Positions 54,961 through 64,000 of a DNA stretch of 64,000 nt are shown here, in pieces (positions within the stretch are counted from its first letter, which is position 1; each line of letters starts with the position of its first letter). Both the position numbers and the translations under genes were made by a program. Source of the stretch: Mesorhabditis belari (taxonomy: Eukaryota > Nematoda > Chromadorea > Rhabditida > Rhabditidae); NCBI GenBank assembly GCA_958450365.1, contig CAUEEP010000903.1, positions 1 through 64,000 of the forward strand, written 5' to 3'. The notes under the pieces were generated by a model. The model was not told the DNA's origin. It saw only the letters and a list, made by a program, of their open reading frames with translations, and did no database searches.

Positions 54961-56060
54961 TGAATACAATCCCTTTTTACAGTAAATTTGTGATTGCTAG
55001 AAAGATTTTTGTCTTGGTTCGTTCTTCGTTTACATTTCTTTCGTTGTTATGGTCAATTATACTAATAATGAACATTTTTTAGGTAGCCAATTGTTCGTTC
55101 GGGATTGTGGAGCGTTCGGCAAAAAGAAAAGGCGACCGATAGGGAAGGTAGAGGTAGCTCTTCAAATCCGGCTCTATCACATTGTACAAGATGAGCTTTT
55201 CATCCTTCTCGAATGACGAACGATCACCATGCCGTTGAAACGTTGAAACGTTGAAACGATGCCGCATGCTTTTTGTCGAAAACCACAACGCATCTGTGCG
55301 CTTGTTCGTCCGGTTTAGAAGTTGTGAAAAGCTGACTCTCATAACGTTTGATTTTCGCTTTATCCATTGCAGTCAAAAAAAATACTAATCAGAATTGAGC
55401 TAGTATCACCAAAACAAAAAAATTTTTTAAAAAAGGTGTAAGCTTTAGCGCTGAAAATTTCTCAAAATGCACCTTCATAACCATTTTCTTTCAAAAAATG
55501 TAGACGTTCATTATTTAGCTGAATATCTTTAACTTCCTTCTAGTAGTTTAAAAAAGTTCAGACGAGCAATTATTTTATCGAGGCGTCCTCGTCTCGGTTG
55601 GCGGTTACATGGATGTCCAGGTGAGGTTGTCTTTGTATACAGTTTTTATGACATAGCTTAAAGCTACATAGTTTGGAGAGGTACGTTCTGAATTTTGTTA
55701 GTTTTTATGTCACTTGTGAACAGTCAGATATATGACGAGGAAGCTTGCTTAGGCCTAGGCATTCGCAAATAAATTTTTTATCTTTTAGATGGCTAACGCG
55801 GAGGAATACATTGAAGAACAAACATTGAAGCTTTGGGAGAAATTTTAATAAGGTGATTAGTGTATCTTTGTCTAATTTGTTTAAATCTAGGTGCAACAAC
55901 ATCCTCTACATCGGAGGCGCCGAAGACTCGGAAGGTTGATCGCCTAGTTTTCATTATTTATCATTTCGCAAACTTGTTGAGTGTGTAACGCTTTATTATT
56001 TTTTAATTCTAGTGATACCATGGGACGAGTTGTTCGCCTTGCCAACGGTGGTAGAGCTCG
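54961..56060. other. No clear gene
   Basis: A minus-strand frame at 55342-55079 (EKDEKLILYNVIEPDLKSYL) looks coding but stands alone. A possible plus-strand exon near 55600. 54468-54560 matches 1840-1910 in reverse. Otherwise nothing recognised. Confidence 0.35.
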
Positions 56061-56067
56061 TCTACCC

Positions 56068-56580
56068 GGATGGTTCCGATCGAATGGCGTTCAGCTCGTA
56101 TCTGCTCCTCCCTACAGTCCGGATTTGAACGTTATCGAACATTTGTGGGCGTTTTTGAAGCAGAAATTGAAGGGAAAACGCTTCAATACCAAGATTGAGC
56201 TATGGTACTTCATTCGACACGTCTGGACAAAGATAGGTCCTCAAATTTTACAGGATTTGGTCGACTCGATGCCGAGAAGGATTCAAGCAATAATTTCATC
56301 AAAAGGAGGCCCTACCAAATATTAAAATACTCGGTTTTTTCTCACTTTTTGTTCGAGGGGTAAAGACTTTTGTCCACCTGTTTTGAGGGTTTTTTTTTGT
56401 TAACGTCGTTCTTTGTTGCCTAAAATAAATCGTTGTTTCTTTTGGTTATGGGATATAAAAACTAGAGTAAAAATGCTACAAAATACTTTGAAAACAATTT
56501 TTAAAACTTGTTAAAAAGTTGAAAAATTTTGCGTTTTAAAAGCTGACCTCGGTAGGGGTAAAGACTTTTGTCCATGACTG
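56068..56580 (+). mobile_element. Tc1-like element, 3' half
   Basis: Transposase end WFRSNGVQLVSAPPYSPDLN and VIEHLWAFLKQKLKGKRF, stop at 56325: PPYSPDLNxIEHLW is the Tc1-family C-terminal signature with its catalytic position. Right end: GTAAAGACTTTTGTCCATGACTG finishing at 56580, followed by TA, with an internal repeat of the same end at 56356-56380 (IR/DR layout). The 5' half, including the first Asp residues and left end, is missing. Confidence 0.8.
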
Positions 56581-57263
56581 TATCACAAGGCACAAAATAG
56601 CAAACGTCTTTTTGGCACCGTGCCAGGCTGTGGGTGGCCCAAAACCATTCTTTTTTTAAAAACTTTCTATAGAAACTAGCATGTATCATATATCATTTGA
56701 AAGCTCTAATTCTCAGCATCATTAATACATTCAGGATTCTCTGGTTAGAGCTTATCCTTACTGGGCTTCGGAATGAGCTCGCAGCGAGCACCTACCGCAG
56801 TCTGCCATTCCTCTTGGCCCTCGAACGAATTCTTACTTCTTAGCCCTCCTCAAGTGAGGACTTGTCTTATAAATTGCCTAAAGAAAATGATAAAGGCAAT
56901 CTTATTCACTAAAAGTTAAGGAAATCTTCAAGATCAGCTCAAATAAAGCAAAGAACTGCACTGCACATAATGAAAAAGTTATTAATGGAATTCAGATCGA
57001 CACCTCCCTTCACTTGAGACGTCATCCCTACACCCATGCTGACTCGAAATTACTCTCTTCCCTCCTTTATCAGCCTCAAAAATACGAGAAAGGGACGGTG
57101 ATCCGGCATCGAATGTACCCGAAAATTTCATAGATTAGATAAGAGCAGTTTTTGCTAAAAAATACTTTTTTCTGAAATTTTGTGATAGATATCAATTTTT
57201 TTCTTTATTTTTCTTTTTTTTTGTTTTTTAACCTTACGTTTTATATTTTTTATTATAGAAATC
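56581..57263. other. No gene seen
   Basis: No supported exons. Confidence 0.4.
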
Positions 57264-57449
57264 ATGCAACGTCGCAAGTCTTATACGGCGGCTTTCAAGC
57301 TTGATGCGGTGAAGTACCGGGATAAGCATGGAAGACTAGCGGCAGCTATTCATTTTAATGTGGATAAAACAATGATTAGAAAATGGGTTGCGGATAGGGA
57401 TATCCTCGAGGAGATGCCAGCAACGCAAAGAGCCCGGCGTTACAGAAAG
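57264..57449 (+). pseudogene. pogo-like transposase DNA-binding exon
   Basis: MQRRKSYTAAFKLDAVKYR, then AAAIHFNVDKTMIRKWVADR and EEMPATQRARRYRK: a psq/BrkDBD-type helix-turn-helix as in pogo/Tigger or jerky-like proteins. Ends at an AAAG|GTCAGT donor and is preceded by ATTATAG, so it is a true first coding exon, but no following DDE exon is found. Could be a solo exon or part of a domesticated gene. Confidence 0.55.
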
Positions 57450-57669
57450 GTCAGTGTCGTCGATGGTTTCTGTGGCTCCTAAAAATTTTTAAACAACCCG
57501 ATCTGGAAGTTTTCAAGATATTTCACCAGAATATTTTCAGCCTTGAATTTCATTTATTCATCTTTCATCGGATTTGTCGAGTGCATGAGTCAGAAAGGGG
57601 CACAAAGAAGTGGGAAAGGGGAGGAGCGGGATAAAAAGTGCCTCTGGCAATATCGACCTTAGGATCTGT

Positions 57670-58700
57670 AGCGAACTTCACACCGTTATTTCTATTCCTC
57701 TGACTTGGTATTGAACTCTCAATCTTTTGGTCTATTTCTTAATTCTGATTAGCCTTCTCCTCTCGAATATAGATTTCTTAAAGCATTAAAGTCAAAGATT
57801 TAGAAAGAATCATCTATCGGATCTCGGAACAACTACAGTATGTCCTATCAAATCAGCCCGGATGACATGGAAAATTTGGTATTCTTTACATTTTCTCAAG
57901 TGCGCCAATGTTATGGCTTAGCATAAAGTTTAGAAACTACACCAGCCAGCTGATATTGATCACAACCACATCCGCCATGAAGCGCTAGAAGCTCAATCTT
58001 CCTCTATTAACCATGAAGCTCAAATGGCTAAATGTCTTGTTAGTTTCAGTCTTGTTTGAAAATAAGATATCATTGAGTCATTCCAGTTCGAGCAATGTCC
58101 CTCTCATCTGGAAATTACGGGGGCAGCACATCTCTTTGACCACATGATCACTCATGCGTCGACTCGCCGTTTTCGATGCTCTGGTTAGTTTGTTTCTCGA
58201 CTTGCATATTATTTAAATTCACTGGTTGTCTTTTAGAATGTGGCACCCCGAAAAATAGACAGAGCGCCTTCAAAGAGCATAAAGTGAATCGCATAAAATG
58301 TCGCGGAGAAATGATCGATGAGATGTTTGCTTTTTCAGTCATTTTATTCATCATTCATTTTAGAAACTTAAAAATGATTGAGGAGTGGAGTATGCTGATT
58401 AAAAAATGCTTTCCACAACATTCCGCAGAAATGCATGAGACCTCTATTGCTCATGCAGAAATGCATGAGAAATGCTTTATCGGGACCTCTATTGCTAAAC
58501 TTCACACCGTTATTTCTATTCCTCTGACTTGGTATTAAACCAGAAATATATTCGCTTTCGTAATTGCTTTTAATTTTTATAGTTCTTTTGTGAGCTATTT
58601 TTATTGGCATCATTGATCTCATTCGTAAAATTTTCGAAAGAAAAGCGTTATCGGTGAAACAAATGACCTTTATCGGGACCTCTATTGCTAAACCAGTAAA
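57670..58700. repeat. Short dispersed direct repeats around the zinc-finger gene
   Basis: AACTTCACACCGTTATTTCT … GACTTGGTATT occurs at 57673-57712 and 58498-58536, and TTTATCGGGACCTCTATTGC at 58476 and 58671. The first spans the end of the coding region, so the gene's tail may derive from a repeat. Confidence 0.65.
57840..58538 (+). CDS. Small C2H2-like zinc-finger protein, up to 180 aa
   Basis: Four exons in perfect phase: 57840-57878, 57934-58038, 58087-58183, 58237-58538 (543 nt), all GT-AG. Start MSYQISPDDMENL, then a His-rich stretch (DIDHNHIRHEA), FEQCPSHLEITGAAHLFDHM and RRFRCSECGTPKNRQ … AFKEHKVNR, which gives one C-x2-C…H-type finger and a second possible C…H…H unit. The segment FAFSVILFIIHF may be a 39-nt intron (GTTTGC…TTTTAG, multiple of 3), giving 167 aa. 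The tail is built from tandem repeats (EMHETSIA, EMHEKCF). No family recognised. Confidence 0.55.
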
Positions 58701-59028
58701 TGTTTTTTGAAAATTGATACGAAGAAATTTTTCAATAAAGGTTTCATCCGATTGAGTATCAAAAAAAGAAGAAAAATTCGATGGAAATGAATATCCTGAA
58801 AAGAAATGACTAGAATAGAAGAACTCGAGAAAATCTAAAGATTAACGTTTAACATAGTTTGAATCATGAATTGAATTGAATGGCTCGAACTGAAAGCAAA
58901 ATCATGAATTGAACTACACACAGAAATGAATTGAACTGAAACTTTGCAGAAGAGAATTACATGAAGATCAGATTCAAATATTAAAAAAATACCGGGAAAT
59001 GAAAATTTCAAGTAATTTCGATATGATA
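58540..59028. other. No gene seen
   Basis: AT-rich; repeats of the GAATTGAACT type near 58860-58960. No exon. Confidence 0.4.
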
Positions 59029-59548
59029 TTAGGTTGATGCATAAGTCTTTTCGTTTTTTTCGTACTTCTGTTAAAAAGTAACAAATTCACCAATTAATCT
59101 ATAGTTTGCTCTATAAAAAAAGTGTTTTTTTGTTCAATTTCCATCTTTTTAAATCAATTTCGGTTCACTTTCAAGCAAATTCGAGAGTGAAAAACGCCTT
59201 TTTCGTAAAAATCTATAAAAAACTCTACGGAAAAATTGGCTGAATGAATTTCTCTGAAATTTTGGCGAAATATCAAACTTTTTTTTCTCTATCTTTTATC
59301 TATTGACACGAAGATAGGTTTTCTTTAGCTAAGGTGTCTAAACCGCATCATCGAGTTAGCCCTTTTTGACTACCCGACTTCATACTCTCAAGAAAATCCA
59401 GGCATAAAATATTTTTAAACCCGTTTTAATGTTATTTTGCAGAAAAATATTTGGTTTTTCTAATGAAATCAACCGTAGTTTAATTGGTGCATTTGTTGGC
59501 TTGAAACGGCAGACGAAAAGGAACAAAAAGACTTGTGCATCAACCTAA
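59029..59548. mobile_element. 520-bp non-autonomous mariner with TA target site
   Basis: Ends TTAGGTTGATGCATAAGTCT and its reverse complement AGACTTGTGCATCAACCTAA, flanked by TA at 59027 and 59549. The ends resemble cecropia-type mariners and the remnants at 27935 and 29354. No transposase motifs inside. Confidence 0.85.
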
Positions 59549-59649
59549 TACAATAAATATTATTCAGTTAGAAATTTGTCTTTGTTTTTCTCTTGTCTGC
59601 CTTAAAATCAGAACTTTATCTTGTTGCGGCAATTATGGCGCACCCTAAA

Positions 59650-59751
59650 TACCGTATTCTCTCTAATAGTAGTGCGCACTACTATTTTTTCAACCCCCTC
59701 TCGAACCGCAATACTATTAGAGAGTGCACTACTATTAGAGAGAATACGGTA
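59650..59751. mobile_element. MITE with TACCGTATTCTCTCTAATAG ends, short copy
   Basis: TACCGTATTCTCTCTAATAG at the left, CTATTAGAGAGAATACGGTA at the right, with an internal second copy of the TACTATTAGAGAG unit. Same family as 38014-38236. Confidence 0.8.
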
Positions 59752-59769
59752 AAAAGTTTTCCCAAAAAC

Positions 59770-59925
59770 CCAGAATTCCGCCTGCAGCTGCAAGTATTTT
59801 GCTCTCTCGTCGCTCCTGAATAGACTATTAGATCTGGAATTTGGAAAACAATCAGGATGGATTTCATTCGAAATTCCCCATTCATTTGTCATGTGATGTT
59901 CTCGGCGACGTTTGCGAAGAATTAC
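59770..59925. pseudogene. Coiled-coil exon (-) and signal-peptide exon (+), third pair
   Basis: Minus SDERAKYLQLQAEFWVFG; plus 59857-59925 MDFIRNSPFICHVMFSATFA with a GTGTAG donor. Same layout as 12190-12371. Confidence 0.5.
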
Positions 59926-60310
59926 GTGTAGTTAAGGTTTCAATGAAAACTTTATTATTGTGCGAGTTATTAAATGATCGTAATGAAGAGAAATGCTTTC
60001 AAAAAATGATCATAGATCACTTTCTTTAGAAGTCACCACTCTTGAAGTATCTCGAATCGGCGCTGTGCTCGCTGTGCTCGCCGTGTCTGTGCGATTCGAT
60101 TTGATATCTAGATGTTGCAAGTTGGTCAAGAACGCAGATACATTTTCACTAGTTTATCTCTCGATGTGTCAATCCATTTGAATCCGGAAGCTCGGAACTG
60201 ATTTTCTCCGGCACCCACGTCGAAATGATGCTAAATGGTTTGAGTCTGATCTAGATAGATTCTCTATTCTCTCCCAACCTTCACAAAAACCGAGTTTTGA
60301 GGATTATCCC

Positions 60311-60590
60311 TCAGTGTTTGGCGAACTCCCGGCTTCTATCTTCCATCCAGCTTCCATCGCGCCGGACCCTTTGTTGAACTGATGTCAAAATGAGCTTGTC
60401 AAGATTAATTTTACTGACCGGTCGATCTTGGGAGAAAATGTTGTGGACCTTTCCGGAGCCTCCTTCGGCTCTCGGTCGAATGTGACCCATTTGATCGCCG
60501 GGACGTTTGTCCGGGTACAACAGATTTCGAGTGGACTTGATATCGTTGTTGCTACGTACAACTTGTATGTAGGTTTGGATTCTACGATAG
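60311..60590 (-). pseudogene. Fragment resembling a DNA/RNA non-specific endonuclease
   Basis: Minus-strand frame GVGYRRIQTYIQVVRS … LYPDKRPGDQMGHIRPRAEG, then GSGKVHNIFSQDRPVSKIN. The pattern D-x2-GH-x5-GG…N-x-F-x-Q is that of the nuclease family with a DxGHxxxxxxGG core (NS_2 type). It ends at TGA/TAG 60311. No secretion signal or start found, and its 5' end joins a copy of the gene piece from 51.1 kb in the opposite sense. Tentative. Confidence 0.4.
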
Positions 60591-60969
60591 CCTACTCCCT
60601 TTAGCCAATTAGCAATAAATTCGAGTTTATGAGTGACTTTCTCTCCGAAGATCTTCGGTCAGTTAAGAAATTAATATCCCCGGATCGTTGAGCAAGCTTT
60701 ATGAGAGGCTTTGAAGAAACAAGCTACAAACAATTGTCTTCAACTATTATAAAATGTTAGACTATTATAAAATGTTATAAAATGTTGATGAGAGAAGACA
60801 AAATCAAACAAGAAATTTGTTGGCCAGCAAAAGTTTTCTTATCACGGAAAATATGGAATTCGACGAGCTTTTAGACAAGTGTGAGACTCAAAAATAGAGG
60901 TCTGGAGATGTCCCAGCTTGAGCACTTTCTTGAAAAGAAACCCATTTTAGTCTTAATGGAAAATTTGTA

Positions 60970-63000
60970 GAGAATCCAAAATTAGGCTGATAGCCCAATT
61001 TCCAGAAAGATACACTTAGTGGTTTCGCTTAAAATGCAAGTTTGGTGAAAATTCGTAAACTTGGCATTTCTTGAAAACCAGTTTTTGAATCGTTCTGAAA
61101 ATTTGGATATAAGCTTCATTTTTGATTCTCTACCACTTTTCCATTGACACCAAAATGGATTTCTTTTGAAGAAAGTGCTCAAACTGTCAAATATGACGAT
61201 AGCCGGCAGTTTTCAATTCACCAACCCAATCACTCACAAATCTGTGTGCCGCTTCTCGATCCCTGGCCGTTTTATTATCCCTGAAAGAATTAAAGAATAT
61301 TGAATGGAGTTTGGCGGGGAACACACATGAAAATACCCACATTTTTGTTTAAAGCTCCGCGTTTTATCATTCACCTACTTCACACGAACTGACGGTTTTA
61401 TTCTTCCTGAAATGCTACCTTTATTTGTTCGAAGTTCTATTCGAAGCGATTGTTTCAACGACTTAATGAGTCAATCTTCGGTTGGAAGGCGATCGCTTTT
61501 CTAAACAATTTCAGAGCCCTCAAAAGCTCTTTTCCGTCAGAAGAACAATTGTTTATCGCATGGTCGCCTCATTCGTTCTTCCCATTTTCCAATCAATTCC
61601 TCTCATTTTTTTTCAGAAAAACTCAAAATACGGAAGTCAGAGACGGAAAAGCCAAGATTGGAGAGCTCGAAGGGAAAATCAACGCGTTGCAAAGCAAGAA
61701 CTCTGACCTCGAAACTCAAATGTGGGTTTATTTGGTATCTCTGGTCGACTGAGACTTGAGAACACAGCTTTTTCACTCCCAAAACACCCATTCCACTCAA
61801 TCCAATCATTTCCTCTCTAGACAATTTGAAAGAGAAAACAAAACGGTCGAAATTGCGAAGCTGCATGCAGATTTGTGAGTTTTTTTAAGGAAAGGATTTA
61901 GTATTCGTTTAAAAAGTCTGAAGTAAATTTTTCGAAGAAATTCAGCAATCGAACGATGAATCTCTTGAATCTGTATCGGGATGGATGGTCGTATTTGGCA
62001 AAAACCGCTTCTTGGTACAAGGTTTGGTGGATGTTGTGAACCAGGATTATCTTCATCTCAAGGTTATCGATCAAGAAATTACATTTGATGAAGCCGAGGC
62101 ATATTGTGCGAGTCGAAAGGGCCATTTAGTCACAATTCACAGTCAGGAAGAGAACGATTTTGTTCAAGAACTCGGTAAGAAATCGAAATGATTCAATTTA
62201 TGCAGAAATTTATGCTTTATAAACCAAAAAAAATCGATTATTTTAGCGGAAACTGTTCATTCGACTTCTGGCTTCTGATAGGACTGAAGGTTGAATTTTT
62301 CTTATCGAAAGAAATAACAAAAAAGAAAGTAATGGTTCTTTCAGCCATTCTCGGAAGGCTCTTTGTGAAAAAATGATTCGTTTGACTGATAGTTCTTTGG
62401 TAGAAATAATGGTTTCAATTGAGAAACTAGAATAATTTCAATAATAAGAAAGGAAAATCGGATCGAATTAGCAACGTCTAAACATAAAAATTTCTTTATT
62501 CAGAGAAATCCGAACCAAGGAGATGCTTTTGAATGGACGGATGGAAGTTCGGTGGATTTCACGAATTGGTATCCAGGAGAACCGGCTTCGAGAACCAACT
62601 CTACGGTGAGATTTTCAACGTGGAATCATCAATATTTATTCCAATTTGCAATGCATAATTAATCCAAAAATATTTCGACCAATCTGAGGAAATTTCTTGT
62701 TGTGAAATAACGCAAAGTGTTTTATCAAAGGATTTCCATCAGAAATGAACTCATTTCAGCTTCTGAGCCACGATGGGAAATGGCAGGTCATTGTTCCTAC
62801 CCATCAGCGTTATTTTATCTGCAAAAGGAGCTCTCAATTCTGATAGATGCTTTGTGTTCCTTTCTGTGGACAAATACCAATAAATCCCGTTTTATTCAAT
62901 CTTCTGAAAACACACAACTGCATACCAACTTTTTCTTTATTTCTGAATTGCTTTTTCAAAATCTCTTATAAAAACATTTCCCAAAAACCTAGAATTCCGC
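60970..63000 (+). repeat. Right arm of second inverted duplication
   Basis: Reverse-complement partner of 51800-54105; spacer about 6.9 kb. Confidence 0.8.
61617..62843 (+). pseudogene. C-type lectin-domain gene, fourth copy, 1-base deletion
   Basis: Exons 61617-61721, 61821-61874, 61946-62021, 62063-62174, 62247-62289, 62504-62605, 62760-62843 match 53169-51930 one for one. The FWIGLK exon is 43 nt instead of 44: GGCTTCTGATAGG replaces GGCTTCTGGATAGG, so the frame hits TGA at once. The signal-peptide exon is also gone (the region jumps from its upstream flank straight to exon 5 at about 61595). All other exons and sites are intact, so inactivation looks recent. Confidence 0.75.
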
Positions 63001-63019
63001 CTGAAGCTGAAGCTGAAAC

Positions 63020-63178
63020 TCATTTCATTACACAGTATTAACAGTTTTTCGTAAGTGAATCCAATTGTAAATCATTAACTTTTGCCAAAGTTCGCATATT
63101 TTACTATAAAAGCTTACAACTGCTTATATGATTAGGCAAAACTCTCGATAGTAAATCACTTTTGGAGAATCCCTTGAA
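63020..63178. mobile_element. Third, partial copy of the CAGTCGACGCTCGATAGTAA-type MITE
   Basis: From CATTACACAGTATTAACAGT to CTCGATAGTAAATCACTTTT, matching 44340-44500 in order, no outer end. It abuts the exon that begins after 63176. Confidence 0.7.
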
Positions 63179-63179
63179 A

Positions 63180-64000
63180 AAAGTGATCTCTCAACAATTC
63201 CCACCGTTTCTCATTGTGGAGATCGTCTTGAATGCCCGCAAGAAAGGTGAGAATTACCTCATCCGTGAACTTGTTGTTAAGATTCGCCGTCAAATCTTTG
63301 AAGATTTGGAACGGCAGTCACTTGGAAAGCGTGGCGGGCCACCACTTCGCGCATCTGGAAGAGAACTTGTATCGGTGAGCTTTTCCGGGGCTAAGTGCGT
63401 TCAAAATAGTGGTCAGATTTTCCATTTGAAATGTAAAAGTACGCTATACGACTCTTAGTTCAGGCTCAAAATAGGCAGGCGACTATAAGCAGGTAGCTGA
63501 AGTCGCAGCTCATGTTGTACCTTACCAGGGAAGGCAGAAGGTCAGCCTTGAGTTTTGAGATGAGACTAAGTGGGTGTTATAGAATCGAGAATTAGAATCT
63601 GTTCTTAGTTTTTGCTGAATGCTTCTTAAACTCGAGCCATCTGGCATACAATTTTGGAGAGGCGAGCACTTCATTCATCCATTTGTGCGCAGAGGTGCAA
63701 CCTCGGCGGGGAAATGGCACTATTCCGGTCTCCCAACCAAATGACTGGGGTTCGACTCCTTTCGGCGACATTTTTTGTTTTAAGACAGGTTAAAACTTGT
63801 GAAACCAATTCTGTGGGGTCAGCAATTTCAAATCTGCCAACCATTCGCCTTTTCTTTCTATTTTGAGTAAGCTAATTCACCAATAATTTTGTTTTTTTTC
63901 AGATGGACATCAATCCAGCTCATGTACTTGGAGTGCTTGTGAAACGTTTTGGATATGTTCAGGATTCTCAAGTTTTGTGCCATCGCGAAGATTGTCATTA
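63180..64000 (+). CDS. 5' part of an unrecognised gene, runs off the window
   Basis: Exon to about 63374 (QFPPFLIVEIVLNARKKGEN … RQIFEDLERQSLGKRGG), donor GTGAGC after 'RELVS'. Next exon from 63902 (TTTTTTTTCAG), MDINPAHVLGVLVKRFGYVQ …, joins in phase 0 and continues past 64000. The start is unclear because the upstream bases belong to the MITE. An intron of ~525 bp holds a tRNA-like sequence. No family recognised. Confidence 0.4.
63685..63772 (+). tRNA. tRNA-like sequence, probable pseudogene
   Basis: GGTTCGACTCC (B box, 63752-63762) and an anticodon-like CTCCCAA loop after GGT resemble a Gly-type tRNA, followed by TTTTTTG. The anticodon and T stems are imperfect and no proper 5' acceptor pairs. 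Lies in the intron of the terminal gene. Confidence 0.3.

Overview
This window is nuclear DNA of a nematode, most likely a free-living rhabditid; I cannot name the species from sequence alone. The grounds are short introns ending in TTTCAG, C-type lectin-domain genes in a duplicated array, multi-exon chemoreceptor genes of the Str/Srh type, and many Tc1/mariner-type inverted-repeat elements. Most long open frames in the window are shadows. The real genes have many small exons, so I rebuilt them by hand from splice sites, phase and family motifs. These models are predictions without transcript support.

Left part (1-20.4 kb): an expanding and decaying cluster of one gene family, coding for an N-terminal hydrophobic segment, a coiled-coil neck and a C-type lectin domain (CTLD). 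One copy is intact (4162-6141, +, 11 exons, 310 aa). A second is nearly intact (15232-17023, -). They lie in the two arms of a large inverted repeat (about 0.43-6.45 kb and 14.93-19.29 kb). Each lectin gene is flanked by a divergent coiled-coil membrane gene and a convergent coiled-coil gene. Between the arms are chimeric or broken lectin copies, a mariner fragment and inverted-repeat elements. A truncated copy (19.8-20.4 kb) abuts two tandem, decaying MULE-type transposase genes with FLYWCH-like fingers (20.6-23.1 kb).

Middle (23.3-26.3 kb): on the minus strand, a 271-aa protein kinase gene with 7 exons and one apparent GC-AG intron, followed 45 bp downstream by an unrecognised gene of about 400 aa. 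Then come head-to-head mariner remnants (27.9-29.4 kb).

31-49 kb: three serpentine chemoreceptor genes. Receptor 1 (30971-36985, +) and receptor 3 (43911-48986, -) are inverted paralogs that match exon for exon; receptor 2 (37219-43298, +) is of a different, Srh/Sri-like type. Introns of receptors 1 and 2, and to a lesser extent 3, are packed with inverted-repeat elements, including one inserted in another, plus Merlin fragments and tRNA-like sequences. Receptors 2 and 3 each carry one broken splice site.

50-64 kb: a predicted two-exon secreted peptide gene (50084-50448), then a second large inverted repeat (51.8-54.1 / 60.97-63.0 kb), each arm with a lectin gene (one open, one with a 1-base deletion). 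Its spacer holds fragments of Merlin, Tc1-like and pogo-like transposases, a small predicted zinc-finger gene (57840-58538), a mariner-type MITE and a nuclease-like fragment. The window ends inside an unrecognised gene. The picture is a chemosensory/lectin gene neighbourhood shaped by inverted duplication and repeated DNA-transposon insertion.
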